Positions 35,561-44,200 of a stretch of DNA of 60,012 nt are shown here, piece by piece. Within the stretch, counting starts at the first letter, position 1; each line of letters starts with the position of its first letter. Origin of the DNA: Aquimarina agarilytica ZC1 (GTDB lineage: Bacteria; Bacteroidota; Bacteroidia; Flavobacteriales; Flavobacteriaceae); contig NZ_JH621262.1 in NCBI RefSeq assembly GCF_000255455.1, positions 20,484 through 80,495 of the forward strand. The letters run 5' to 3'. The notes under the pieces were generated by a model that did not search any database, had not been told where the DNA came from, and worked only from the letters and a program-made list of their open reading frames with translations. A program made the position numbers and the translations under genes.

Positions 35561-37321
35561 TTGAAATCCTTAAAACACCTCAATAAATATTTTATAAAAT
35601 ACAGAATTCGTCTTATTCTAGGACTACTCATTGCTGTCACATCAAGATTATTTGCTGTTGCTGTTCCTAAATTTATTGGGGATTCGGTTGCCGAAATTGA
35701 ACAATATATAAAAGGTGAAATTACCGATATCGAAATTGTAAAATCAAGTCTTTTAATTAATATCCTAATCATTATTGGATGTGCATTACTGTCTGGTTTT
35801 TTTATGTTTTTAATGCGTCAAACCGTTATTGTTGTTTCGCGCTTTATTGAATATGATCTAAAAAATGAAATTTATGAACAGTATCAAAAACTTTCATTAA
35901 GCTTTTACAAAGCTAACCGTACTGGTGATCTAATGAATCGAATTAGTGAAGATGTTGGTAAAGTTCGAATGTACGCAGGACCTGCATTAATGTATAGTGT
36001 AAATACAATTACTTTATTTGCAGTAGTACTTACCTACATGAGCAGTATTGCTCCCACGCTTACTTTGTATACTATCGCACCACTTCCTGTACTGTCATTA
36101 AGTGTATATTATTTAAGTGTTGCTATCAACAAACGCACTACGGTTGTTCAAGAGTATCTTTCAAAATTGACCACATTTACGCAAGAATCCTTTAGTGGTA
36201 TTGCCGTTTTAAAAGCCTACCAAATAGAAGGTCGCACAAATACTGATTTTAATAAACTTGCCAATCAGAGCAAACAAAAAAGTATTGATTTAGCACGTGT
36301 CCAAGCTTTATTTTTCCCACTAATGGTTTGCCTTATTGGCGTGAGTAACATAATCGTTATCTATATTGGAGGAAAACAATACCTTGATGGACAAATTAGT
36401 GATTTTGGTATTTTGGTTGAGTTCATCATTTTTGTAAACATGCTCACCTGGCCTGTCGCTACTGTGGGATGGGTTTCTTCTATTATCCAACAAGCAGAAG
36501 CTTCACAAAAACGCATCAATGAATTTTTAGAAACTGTGCCAGAAATTCAAAATGATAAAAACGCTATTCCAGTTACTATTACTGGAGCAATTAGTTTTGA
36601 AAATGTAACCTTCACCTACCCAGATACAGGTATTCAAGCTTTAACCAACTTAACTTTTAAAATAATTCCAGGGCAAACTATTGGCATTGTAGGCAACACA
36701 GGTTCGGGAAAATCAACTTTACTAGAGCTTATTGGCAGATTATATGACCCTACAGGTGGACAAATCACCATTGATAATATCCCATTACAAAATATTAATT
36801 TACAAAATTTACGATCGCAAATGGGCTATGTGCCCCAAGATGCCTTTTTGTTTAGTGATACTATTGAAAATAATATCTGTTTTGGTAAAAATAACGCCAC
36901 AGAAACCGAAATGATTGAAGTCGCTAAAATAGCATCGGTACATAAAAATATTATACACTTTAAAAATGGCTACAAAACACTACTCGGTGAAAGAGGTGTT
37001 ACCCTCTCTGGAGGACAAAAACAACGTGTATCTATTGCACGCGCTTTGCTAAAAAAACCTAGTATTTTACTTTTAGACGACAGTTTATCTGCTGTAGATA
37101 CCGAAACTGAGAAGCAAATCATTGATAATTTTAAAACTTTGTCAGAAAAAAGAACGTCAATTATTGTAAGTCATCGAATTTCTTCTGTTAAAAACGCCGA
37201 TTTAATTCTTGTTCTAGGCGACGGAAAATTAATTCAAAAAGGTGATCATCAATCACTTATAAACCAAAAAGGATACTATCAAGATTTATACAACAAACAG
37301 TCACAGCAAAAAGAAATGTAA
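35561..37321 (+). CDS. ABC exporter (fused permease and ATPase), MsbA-like
   Basis: A 586-residue half-transporter: six transmembrane helices (about 1-310) and a nucleotide-binding domain with Walker A GNTGSGKST, Q-loop YVPQDAF, signature LSGGQKQR, Walker B SILLLDDSLSAVD and H-loop VSHR. Such exporters move lipids or drugs outwards as homodimers or heterodimers. The start codon is TTG: no ATG precedes the conserved N-terminus, and the next Met is far inside the first helices. It is divergent from nusB, a common Bacteroidota arrangement, and is followed by DUF3276. Confidence 0.93.
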   Translation: MKSLKHLNKYFIKYRIRLILGLLIAVTSRLFAVAVPKFIGDSVAEIEQYIKGEITDIEIVKSSLLINILIIIGCALLSGFFMFLMRQTVIVVSRFIEYDLKNEIYEQYQKLSLSFYKANRTGDLMNRISEDVGKVRMYAGPALMYSVNTITLFAVVLTYMSSIAPTLTLYTIAPLPVLSLSVYYLSVAINKRTTVVQEYLSKLTTFTQESFSGIAVLKAYQIEGRTNTDFNKLANQSKQKSIDLARVQALFFPLMVCLIGVSNIIVIYIGGKQYLDGQISDFGILVEFIIFVNMLTWPVATVGWVSSIIQQAEASQKRINEFLETVPEIQNDKNAIPVTITGAISFENVTFTYPDTGIQALTNLTFKIIPGQTIGIVGNTGSGKSTLLELIGRLYDPTGGQITIDNIPLQNINLQNLRSQMGYVPQDAFLFSDTIENNICFGKNNATETEMIEVAKIASVHKNIIHFKNGYKTLLGERGVTLSGGQKQRVSIARALLKKPSILLLDDSLSAVDTETEKQIIDNFKTLSEKRTSIIVSHRISSVKNADLILVLGDGKLIQKGDHQSLINQKGYYQDLYNKQSQQKEM

Positions 37322-37394
37322 TTTTTTTTTGATTCTATAAGTTTTTTTTTCATTTTTGAGTAACAATAATTAACCAAAACTAGAAATTAATATT

Positions 37395-37784
37395 ATGGGG
37401 GATTACGGAACGATGGAGAAAGAAGAAATTTTTTCTAAAGTTTTAAGAGCAGGAAGAAGAACTTATTTTTTTGACGTTAGAGCAACTAAAGCTGATGACT
37501 ATTACATAACCATTACAGAAAGTAAAAAATTTACTAATGACGATGGTTCCTTTCATTACAAAAAACACAAAATCTATTTATACAAAGAAGATTTTGAAGG
37601 ATTTACCGAAATTTTAAATGAGATGACTGATTATGTCATTAAAGAAAAAGGCCTTGAGGTGATTAGTGAACGTCACCAAAAAGATTACCAAAAATCATAC
37701 GAAACAGAAAACACTACGCTAGAAACAGCCAATACAGATGATAAAGCTAGTGATTTTACAAATGTAAGTTTTGATGACATTTAA
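37395..37784 (+). CDS. DUF3276 / PUR-domain nucleic-acid-binding protein
   Basis: A 129-residue protein with a single PUR-alpha-like domain (IFSKVLRAGRRTYFFDVRATKADDYYITITESKK, then HKIYLYKEDFEGFTEILNEMTDYVIKE) and an acidic, disordered C-terminal tail of about 35 residues. DUF3276 proteins bind single-stranded nucleic acid as dimers, related to Borrelia BpuR. It is next to nusB/ABC in many Bacteroidota. It has its own leader and a strong terminator. Confidence 0.92.
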   Translation: MGDYGTMEKEEIFSKVLRAGRRTYFFDVRATKADDYYITITESKKFTNDDGSFHYKKHKIYLYKEDFEGFTEILNEMTDYVIKEKGLEVISERHQKDYQKSYETENTTLETANTDDKASDFTNVSFDDI

Positions 37785-37829
37785 GGAAGGACAAACTCTT
37801 TAAAAACAACAACCACTAACTAACTTAAG

Positions 37830-37868
37830 AGCGGCAAAATTCAATTGAATTTAGCCGCTTTTATTTTT
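37830..37868 (+). terminator. Terminator after DUF3276
   Basis: A long hairpin (AGCGGCAAAATTCAAT / ATTGAATTTAGCCGCT) followed by TTTTATTTTTTT on the plus strand. Confidence 0.85.
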
Positions 37869-37913
37869 TTAATACATTAAGAGCCAACAATTACACTTCC
37901 CTACAGCATTAAG

Positions 37914-38849
37914 TCACCTAACTAAAGATTCTAAACTAGAATCACTAATGTTATGGACTGGAACATACTTTTCTACAATATATGCTGTAACTGGCTTTAA
38001 TGTTTTACAGGTTAATGGATGTATTCCTGGAGCCGAAAAAAATTCTACTTCATATTTTCCTTTTTTTTGATACCAAACCTGTGGCTGATTTGTTTCTGAA
38101 AAAAAAGGATAAGCAGCTGAAACCTCTATTTTTTTGAAATGATTAAACTTAACTTCATTATAGGCTATAGGTGCATTGCATGTTTTTGATGATATCAGTT
38201 GATGACATGAAGCTATTTTATACCTATCATTTTTCCAAATCATGCATTTTTGAGTATGCACAGTTACTGCTGGTTTTAATTTTGAGAAATTTGTTATTAA
38301 AATAAATACGACAACTGCTGTAATACCAAAACCAGCTACTAATATTTCTTTTTTAAACTTTGCTTTGTCCTCTTTTTTCACATCCTCCACTAACAAAGTT
38401 TTGTGTATCGATCTTGATTCTTTTATATCAATAGACTTATTACTCAATTCAAACTGATCTTGCTCATCAAAAACATGATCTATAGCTCCTACTGACTCCG
38501 AATTTCTATAATTATTTAAAGGCCTAGGCTCAAAATTAATTAAGATAGCTATCAACTCAATATTATCATGTAGGGTATCCGATGTTTTTCCTATTAAAAA
38601 ATTTTTAAAAGGCCTAAACCTATCAATATCTATTTCCTTAATTCTTCTAATGTTATCACGTGTACTTCCTTCTTCCTCTAAATTAAAAAAAGCATAAAAC
38701 TTCAATTCATCTTTCTTCACTAATCCTTCTTCGTATTTTAAAAGACAATCCCTTCTTATTTTAGCAGGTGATAGTTCTTTTAAGTAATCTGAATCCCCTC
38801 GTTTATACTTCTCAAGAATCTCTTTTTTATATGTTACATCAGTTTTCAT
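37914..38849 (-). CDS. Membrane-anchored hypothetical protein of the two-component region
   Basis: A 311-residue protein with one central transmembrane helix (about 175-195, EILVAGFGITAVVVFILITNF). The cytosolic N-terminal part is highly charged (KRGDSDYLKELSPAKIRRDCLLKYEEGLVKKDELKFYAFFNL). The outer C-terminal part carries several Cys (QKCMIWKNDRYKIASCHQ; KTCNAP; LTCKTL) that could form disulfides. No family is recognised. It is read divergently from the small lipoprotein and kinase genes, and its upstream region holds four ATTCCG-type repeats, so it is probably under the same regulator. Confidence 0.65.
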   Translation of the reverse strand: MKTDVTYKKEILEKYKRGDSDYLKELSPAKIRRDCLLKYEEGLVKKDELKFYAFFNLEEEGSTRDNIRRIKEIDIDRFRPFKNFLIGKTSDTLHDNIELIAILINFEPRPLNNYRNSESVGAIDHVFDEQDQFELSNKSIDIKESRSIHKTLLVEDVKKEDKAKFKKEILVAGFGITAVVVFILITNFSKLKPAVTVHTQKCMIWKNDRYKIASCHQLISSKTCNAPIAYNEVKFNHFKKIEVSAAYPFFSETNQPQVWYQKKGKYEVEFFSAPGIHPLTCKTLKPVTAYIVEKYVPVHNISDSSLESLVR

Positions 38850-38870
38850 CAGAATCACAACCTATTAATT

Positions 38871-38926
38871 ATCGGAATCTACTGTAATTTACCGAAATCT
38901 TTCGAATTATCGGAATACACCGGAAT
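38871..38926 (-). promoter_or_regulatory. Cluster of four ATTCCGRT half-sites
   Basis: Read on the minus strand, ATTCCGGT, ATTCCGAT, ATTTCGGT and ATTCCGAT occur as direct repeats (plus-strand starts 38919, 38909, 38891, 38871). They lie 22-77 bases upstream of the start of the 37914-38849 gene. The same half-site makes the perfect palindrome at 44442-44457. Confidence 0.55.
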
Positions 38927-38967
38927 CCCTTACTAACAAAGGTTTTACACTGCTATACATTTGTACC

Positions 38968-39037
38968 AACAACAAGTTCCAGTTATATATTGCTAACATA
39001 ACTATTGTACAAAACTTGTTGTTACGGAAAGCCATAA
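38968..39037. promoter_or_regulatory. Nested inverted repeat joined to an operator-like site
   Basis: AACAACAAGTT (38968-38978) pairs with AACTTGTTGTT (39013-39023), enclosing a second stem AGTTAT/ATAACT. The right arm overlaps TTACGGAAAGCCATAA (39022-39037), an imperfect copy of the palindrome at 44442. A TAGTTTG box follows at 39065. Operator or structured RNA end; not decided. Confidence 0.45.
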
Positions 39038-39198
39038 TGTGGTATAGTTATCACTAAAGGGAAGTAGTTTGACACTATTACTGCATTAGCCTTTCCCTTC
39101 TTCCCAAAACCAAAGGGACATCGTGTTTCTAACATGAATCTAATCTGGAAAAAATCTCCAGACAGCCATTCCTATGGCCGATTTTAAAAATGATACAA

Positions 39199-39363
39199 AT
39201 GAAAAATTTTATAAAAGTAACCGTTATAGCAGTAATATTTACTAGTTCATTATTTTCTTGTAATCCTGAAAAAGTTACCGAAGATGATATAGAAATAGAA
39301 CGATTTGAAAAACAATCAATAGAAGGGGAAGGAGATGTTAGAGAAAAACCTACTTCTGATTAA
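39199..39363 (+). CDS. Small lipoprotein (54 residues)
   Basis: The frame MKNFIKVTVIAVIFTSSLFSC gives a textbook lipoprotein signal (Cys21), followed by a 33-residue acidic tail (NPEKVTEDDIEIERFEKQSIEG...) with no fold of its own. Both an ATG at 39190 and this one at 39199 are possible; this one fits the charged n-region. It has a 120-base leader with two hairpins and a strong terminator 30 bases after the stop, so it is a single-gene unit. Small lipoproteins next to sensor kinases often act as stress sensors or ligands for the kinase; here this is inference. Confidence 0.7.
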   Translation: MKNFIKVTVIAVIFTSSLFSCNPEKVTEDDIEIERFEKQSIEGEGDVREKPTSD

Positions 39364-39392
39364 TTCTTAATGTTTATCAACTCTAAATTTTA

Positions 39393-39423
39393 TAAGAGAC
39401 TGTCAATAAAAGACAGTCTCTTA
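39393..39423 (+). terminator. Terminator of the small lipoprotein gene
   Basis: A perfect 12-bp stem (TAAGAGACTGTC / GACAGTCTCTTA, 7-base loop) followed by CTTTTTA. Confidence 0.88.
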
Positions 39424-39451
39424 CTTTTTACTATAAATTAATAATTTGTTT

Positions 39452-39472
39452 TTAGTAAATTTAATTTACTAA
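39452..39472. promoter_or_regulatory. Palindromic operator-like site before the histidine kinase gene
   Basis: TTAGTAAAT-N3-ATTTACTAA, a perfect 9-bp inverted repeat, 21 bases before the kinase start codon. It differs from the ATTCCGT family, so a different regulator may act here. Confidence 0.45.
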
Positions 39473-39492
39473 CCAACAGCTAATTATAACTA

Positions 39493-41415
39493 TTGAAATA
39501 TTTTACACTTTTAATTTTCTCTATTTTAGTCCAAATTTCTTGTAAAAGAAAAAAAAACTTAGTTATTAATAAGACCAATAAAGACTCACTCATTTATTAC
39601 TACAATGAAAGCACAAATAAAGAATTATCATATCATCATCGATTAATTAAAATCAATAAAGCCTATAAACATATAGATAAAACAAAAATAGACTCCAGTA
39701 CTTTAGCTGTAATTTTAAGAAAAGTACAAATTCATTCTGATTTAGATCAACACCAGAAACTCAACCACTTCAACAACTTACTCAACTTTTATTCACAAAA
39801 CACCAATTCTAATTATTTCAAAGCTAAATCCCACTACATCAGCAGTTATTATAATGAATTTATAGTAAAACAAAAAGATAGTGCTTTTTACCATATGACA
39901 AAAGCTAAGGAATACTTCTCACAATTACACGATAGTAGTAATGTTGGTAAACGCTCATTAGACTTAGCTTATATGCAATACGAATCAATAAACTATCATG
40001 AAAGTATTAATTCATGTACCGAAGCTTTAAAATTTCTTTCCCAAGAAAACGACTCAAAATATATAGCTTCTGCATATGACTTAATTGCTAGAAATTACAG
40101 CAAACTTGATTTATTTGAAAAAGCTAGTAAGAACCATAAAAAGGCTATATCCATAGCTACTTCCAAAAGAAGTCTACTTATATATTTGAACAACTTTGCC
40201 AATCTTTATATTAAAAAGAAAGAATTTCATAAAGCTATTACTATTTACAATTCTATCGATCAAAACGGCACTAAAAAAATACAAGATAAAGCTTTGATTA
40301 TTGATAATCTAGCTTATGCAAAATGGCTTCAAAACCCAAAATTAAACATTGAAAATGAATTAAATAAAGCTTTCCAAATTCGAAAACAAGAAAATAACAC
40401 TAAAGGATTAATAGATAGCTATGAGCATTTAGCCCATTATTTTTCAAATAAAAATCCTAAAAAAGCGATCAACTATGCCAATCAATTAACTAAGGCTTCT
40501 CGCTTAGCAGTACACCCTAATGGGGAATTGAAAGCTTTAAAAATTATGATGAATATACACCCCAAAGACACGCAATCTAGGAACCGATATATTCACCTAA
40601 AAGATAGTTTAGATCTAGCCCACTCAAAAGTGAGAAACCAATACGCTAAAATTAAATATGATAACAAACAAGCCTTAGAAGAAAATGAAACTTTAAAGCA
40701 AAAAAACAATTATGAGCAATTGTTAAAAACCCGTTATGCACTACTTGCTGTAATTGCATTTTTGATACTTACCTTTTACATATATCACACTTTCCAAAAA
40801 CGAAAACAAGTACGTCAAAGGTATGAACAAGAAAAATTACAAGCAGTATATAAAACTGAAACAGGAATTTCAAAAAAAATCCATGATGAAGTTGCCAATG
40901 GTATTTTCCAAGTAATGGCTCAGGTTGAAAATGAAAACACTCCTAATTCTCAAAACTATATTGATAAATTAGATCATATTTATAAAAAAACCCGTGATAT
41001 TTCGCATCAAATTAGTGAAATTGATCTCGGTTCGGGATATATTATGGAATTACAAGGTATGTTGGAAGATTACCAAACCAATACTGTTAGCATTCTAATT
41101 AATGGTATTAAAACTATTTATTGGAATAAAATAAATCCTATTAAAAAAGAAACCATTTTTCGTGTTTTAAATGAATTGATGGTAAACATGAAAAAACATA
41201 GTCACGCTGAAGTTGTACAGATCAACTTTAACTTAAAAAAAGAGAAACTTTATATTTCCTATTCGGATGACGGACAAGGATTTTTAAAAAAAGAAATGGT
41301 ATTAGGCACAGGCCTAAAAAATGTGGAAAACCGTATTAAAAGCATACAAGGAACTTTTACTTTTGAAAGTAATCCAAATAAAGGATTACAAATTACATTT
41401 AAAATACCTACTTAA
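39493..41415 (+). CDS. TPR-containing lipid-anchored sensor histidine kinase
   Basis: A 640-residue protein with a lipobox (LVQISC, Cys17). Tetratricopeptide-like helical repeats fill about 60-390 (for example AYDLIARNYSKLDLFEKASKNHKKAISIA). One transmembrane helix (about 415-434) leads to a HisKA_3-type dimerisation region with phosphoacceptor H464 (KKIHDEVANGIFQ) and a HATPase domain (N-box NELMVNMKKHS, G-box DDGQGF, VLGTGLKNVENR). The TPR part is predicted to lie outside the cytoplasm and sense a protein or peptide. The start codon is TTG. The cognate response regulator follows at 12 bases. Such TPR kinases are typical of Bacteroidota. Confidence 0.88.
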   Translation: MKYFTLLIFSILVQISCKRKKNLVINKTNKDSLIYYYNESTNKELSYHHRLIKINKAYKHIDKTKIDSSTLAVILRKVQIHSDLDQHQKLNHFNNLLNFYSQNTNSNYFKAKSHYISSYYNEFIVKQKDSAFYHMTKAKEYFSQLHDSSNVGKRSLDLAYMQYESINYHESINSCTEALKFLSQENDSKYIASAYDLIARNYSKLDLFEKASKNHKKAISIATSKRSLLIYLNNFANLYIKKKEFHKAITIYNSIDQNGTKKIQDKALIIDNLAYAKWLQNPKLNIENELNKAFQIRKQENNTKGLIDSYEHLAHYFSNKNPKKAINYANQLTKASRLAVHPNGELKALKIMMNIHPKDTQSRNRYIHLKDSLDLAHSKVRNQYAKIKYDNKQALEENETLKQKNNYEQLLKTRYALLAVIAFLILTFYIYHTFQKRKQVRQRYEQEKLQAVYKTETGISKKIHDEVANGIFQVMAQVENENTPNSQNYIDKLDHIYKKTRDISHQISEIDLGSGYIMELQGMLEDYQTNTVSILINGIKTIYWNKINPIKKETIFRVLNELMVNMKKHSHAEVVQINFNLKKEKLYISYSDDGQGFLKKEMVLGTGLKNVENRIKSIQGTFTFESNPNKGLQITFKIPT

Positions 41416-41427
41416 AATCAACACTTA

Positions 41428-42096
41428 ATGTTTAAAAAAGTTTTAATAGCCGAAGATTTTGACACCAACAATAAACAACTAGTTCAATTATTATTACAAG
41501 ATATAGAAATTACTCATGTAGAAAGTGCCTTTTATTGTGATGATGCTTTTTTAAAATTCAGAAAAGCACAACTTGATCATGCTCCTTTTGAGCTATTAAT
41601 TACCGACCTTTCCTTTACAAAGGACCACCGTACTCAAAAACTAACTAAGGGAACGGAATTAATTGAAGCTATTAAAAACATCCAACCAAGCATTAAAGTA
41701 ATTGTATTTTCTATGGAAAATCGTCCATCAAAAATAAAACAGCTGATAACTAATTATAGCATTAATGGTTTTATTCCTAAAGGTCGATCCGCCTTAAAAG
41801 AATTAACAAGTGCAGTAAAAAAAGTACATCAAGGCGATGCTTATTTCCCATTTGAATTAGAGCAACGTATAAAAAAAGATGATTTACAGGTATTAGAAAA
41901 TTATGATAAAAAAATACTAACCTATATTTCCCAAGGACTAACCAAGGAAGAAGTGTCTGAACTATTTAAACAAAAAAACATAAAACCAAGTAGTGTTAGC
42001 TCCATTGAAAAAAGATTACAAAAGCTATATATATCTTTTAATGCAAAAAATACAGTTCATTTAGTAGCTATCGCCCAAGGAGATGGGCTAATTTAA
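41428..42096 (+). CDS. NarL/FixJ-like response regulator
   Basis: A 222-residue response regulator. The receiver domain (1-125) shows the acidic pair E9-D10, phosphoacceptor D60 (LLITDLS), S95 (VIVFSM) and K118 (FIPKG). The C-terminal 65 residues form an HTH of the LuxR type, though atypical (ILTYISQGLTKEEVSELFKQKNIKPSSVSSIEKRLQKLYISFNAKN). Separated by 12 bases from the kinase, it is surely its partner. It is a good candidate to bind the ACGGAAT sites nearby (inference). Confidence 0.88.
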   Translation: MFKKVLIAEDFDTNNKQLVQLLLQDIEITHVESAFYCDDAFLKFRKAQLDHAPFELLITDLSFTKDHRTQKLTKGTELIEAIKNIQPSIKVIVFSMENRPSKIKQLITNYSINGFIPKGRSALKELTSAVKKVHQGDAYFPFELEQRIKKDDLQVLENYDKKILTYISQGLTKEEVSELFKQKNIKPSSVSSIEKRLQKLYISFNAKNTVHLVAIAQGDGLI

Positions 42097-42176
42097 GCAT
42101 ACATTATTCCTAAAAACACCTCTAACATTGTTTAATTCAACTACAATTACTTACAAAACTCATATATAATATTCCT

Positions 42177-42221
42177 TTACGGTATTCCACAAAGAATTCA
42201 CCTACAATGAGTTTAGTTTTG
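42177..42221 (+). promoter_or_regulatory. Activator-type promoter with ACGG site, copy 1
   Basis: TTACGGTATTCCACAA (42177-42192) is followed 37 bases later (start to start) by the -7 box TAGTTTTG (42214-42221). No TTTG stands at -33. The same layout with the same 37-base offset occurs at 44442-44486, and the bases between are also similar (for example TACAATG, TTTGAACAAC). This points to regulator-dependent transcription of the 42244 operon. Confidence 0.6.
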
Positions 42222-42243
42222 AACAACATATAAACTAAACATC

Positions 42244-42462
42244 ATGAAAAAAATTAGTGTTCTAGCAATCCTATTATTTTCCTTAACCGCTGCTACCATA
42301 AAAACAACCACCGAAGTATACATATGCAAAGGAAAGGGCAGCAAGCGTTATCATTTTAGCCCCAATTGTCGTGGACTAAACAGTTGTACTACCAAAATTT
42401 ACAAAGTCTCTAAATCTGAAGCTAGAAAAATTGGCCGAACAATTTGTGGTTGGGAGGATTAA
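42244..42462 (+). CDS. Small secreted Cys/His protein
   Basis: A 72-residue protein with a signal peptide (MKKISVLAILLFSLTAAT). The mature part has the pattern YICKGKGSKRYHFSPNCRGL..CTTKIYKVSKSEARKIGRTICGW, with four cysteines and one His placed as in small metal-binding or disulfide modules found in many secreted bacterial proteins. No named function. It is first in the operon with the DUF4041/GIY-YIG gene 35 bases downstream. Confidence 0.7.
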   Translation: MKKISVLAILLFSLTAATIKTTTEVYICKGKGSKRYHFSPNCRGLNSCTTKIYKVSKSEARKIGRTICGWED

Positions 42463-42497
42463 GAAGATTTAAAAGTTTAATATCATAAAAAAAGGAA

Positions 42498-44105
42498 ATG
42501 GAAAACAATATACTATCTGCTTTAATCATATGCATTGTCATACTAATAGCAATGATTTTTAGGAAAAAAAAATTAACCAAAGAAAATTTAGAACTTAAAA
42601 AAAATATTGATCAACTAAATCTCAAAAAAAATGAATTAATTATCCAACTAAATGCCCTAAAAATTACTAGTGAAAACTTAAAAATACTACAAGAGCAATT
42701 TGATGAATTAGAAAATGAATATTCGAAATATAAAAAAATTGCGGAGCCTTTAAAGAAATATCAAGCTATTATTGATATAAAAAAGGAACTGTACGACGTC
42801 ACAGCTGAAATGGAAGAAATTGTAGCAGCCTCCTACCTAGAAGCAGAATTTATTAAAAAAGAAGCTAGAACAGAAGCAAGAGGAATCAAAAAAAAGGCAG
42901 AAACTATATTGGAAAACGCATATACAATTGCATCTAAAATAGAAAAAGAATCAAAAATAAAAGCACAAGGAATAGCTGCCGAAGCTTGGACAATCAAACA
43001 AAATGCAGAGCAGTACGAAGCTACTGTAGCTGCAATGAAAAATATTATTAACGGTTATGGGGATGACTATTTAATTCCAAATCACTCATTAATAGATGAT
43101 CTTGCTGAAGATTATAGCCATATGAAAGCAGGTCAACAACTTAAACAAACAAATACATTAATAAAATCAATTATTAAAAATAATGAAGCGGCTAATTCCG
43201 ATTATTCGGAACCTTTAAGAAAACAAAAAGCTATTGAATTTGTTTTAGATGCCTTTAATGGAAAAGTTAACACCATATTATCTAAAGTAAAGCATGACAA
43301 TTTTGGAAAACTTCAACAAACTTTAAATGATGCTTTTCATATAGTAAACCATAATGCAGCTCCTTTTAGAAACACACATATTACACAACGTTATTTTGAT
43401 GCAATTATGGAAAAGTTAAAAATTAGTGTCACAATTCATGAAATAAAGAAACAGGATTTACTAGAACAGCGAGAAATTAGAGAGGCTATGCGCGAAGAAG
43501 AAAAAGCAAGAAGAGATTTTGAAAAGGCTAAAAAAGAAGCTGAAAGAGAAGAAAAATTACTGGAAACTGCTAGAAAGGAAATTGAAGAAAAACTATCAAA
43601 AGCTGCACTAGAGGACAAAGTTAAATTTGAAAAAGAATTAGAACAAATAAAGCAACAACTATTGGAAGCTGAAGCCAAAGGACAACGCGCCATGTCAATG
43701 GCTCAACAAACTAAACGTGGTCACGTATATGTAATTTCAAATGTAGGCTCATTTGGTGAAAACGTATTGAAAATAGGTCTTACCCGAAGATTAGAACCTT
43801 TGGACAGAATCAAAGAGTTAGGTGATGCTTCAGTTCCTTTTTCCTTTGATGTACATGCCATGATTCACTCAGAAGATGCACCCACTTTAGAAAAAAAATT
43901 ACATCAAGCTTTTGATATAAATAGACTTAACAAAGTCAATTACAGAAAAGAATTCTTCTCTATTACCCTTTCTGAAATAAGATCCAAAATAGAAGAATTA
44001 GGATTAAAAACACATTGGACAATGAAAGCTGAAGCATTAGAGTACCAGGAGAGCAAACTCATAATTGAAAAAAAATTACAAGACAATAGAAGTATTTTAA
44101 ATTAA
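42498..44105 (+). CDS. DUF4041 and GIY-YIG (T5orf172/MUG113) protein
   Basis: A 535-residue protein. An N-terminal membrane helix (about 3-22), a long coiled coil (about 25-190, rich in Lys/Glu), a DUF4041 region (about 190-330), a second charged coiled coil (about 330-400) and a C-terminal GIY-YIG-type domain (about 408-490: GHVYVISNVGSFGENVLKIGLTRRLEPLDRI ... DAPTLEKKLHQAF). DUF4041/T5orf172 proteins are common in phages and accessory islands; a nuclease role is expected from the fold but membrane anchoring is unusual for it. It is cotranscribed with the small secreted protein. Confidence 0.85.
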   Translation: MENNILSALIICIVILIAMIFRKKKLTKENLELKKNIDQLNLKKNELIIQLNALKITSENLKILQEQFDELENEYSKYKKIAEPLKKYQAIIDIKKELYDVTAEMEEIVAASYLEAEFIKKEARTEARGIKKKAETILENAYTIASKIEKESKIKAQGIAAEAWTIKQNAEQYEATVAAMKNIINGYGDDYLIPNHSLIDDLAEDYSHMKAGQQLKQTNTLIKSIIKNNEAANSDYSEPLRKQKAIEFVLDAFNGKVNTILSKVKHDNFGKLQQTLNDAFHIVNHNAAPFRNTHITQRYFDAIMEKLKISVTIHEIKKQDLLEQREIREAMREEEKARRDFEKAKKEAEREEKLLETARKEIEEKLSKAALEDKVKFEKELEQIKQQLLEAEAKGQRAMSMAQQTKRGHVYVISNVGSFGENVLKIGLTRRLEPLDRIKELGDASVPFSFDVHAMIHSEDAPTLEKKLHQAFDINRLNKVNYRKEFFSITLSEIRSKIEELGLKTHWTMKAEALEYQESKLIIEKKLQDNRSILN

Positions 44106-44200
44106 AAATGAGACAAAAAACACTTAACTATGAACACCCCAAATAACTGACTATTAATGCATTTACGGTTAAAATATTCAATCATTTAAAATTTATAATT

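Noticed and set aside
38940..39198. Possible retron, DGR template or other known ncRNA class
   Set aside because: No reverse transcriptase is nearby, no paired template/variable repeat is seen, and the folds do not match a family I can identify. Kept only as a structured-leader finding.
39190..39198. Upstream ATG (ATGATACAA) as start of the small lipoprotein
   Set aside because: In frame and possible, but it only adds MIQ before a standard Met-Lys-Asn signal start; the shorter form was preferred.
43436..43693. 85-codon minus-strand frame opposite the GIY-YIG gene
   Set aside because: A shadow of the Lys/Glu coiled coil: its product is a Ser/Phe/Ala-only sequence with no homology features.
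44163..44168. ACGG site before the YjzC-like gene (TTTACGGTT)
   Set aside because: Only a half-site, without the ATTCC partner and too close to the ATG for the 37-base layout, so not counted with the operators.
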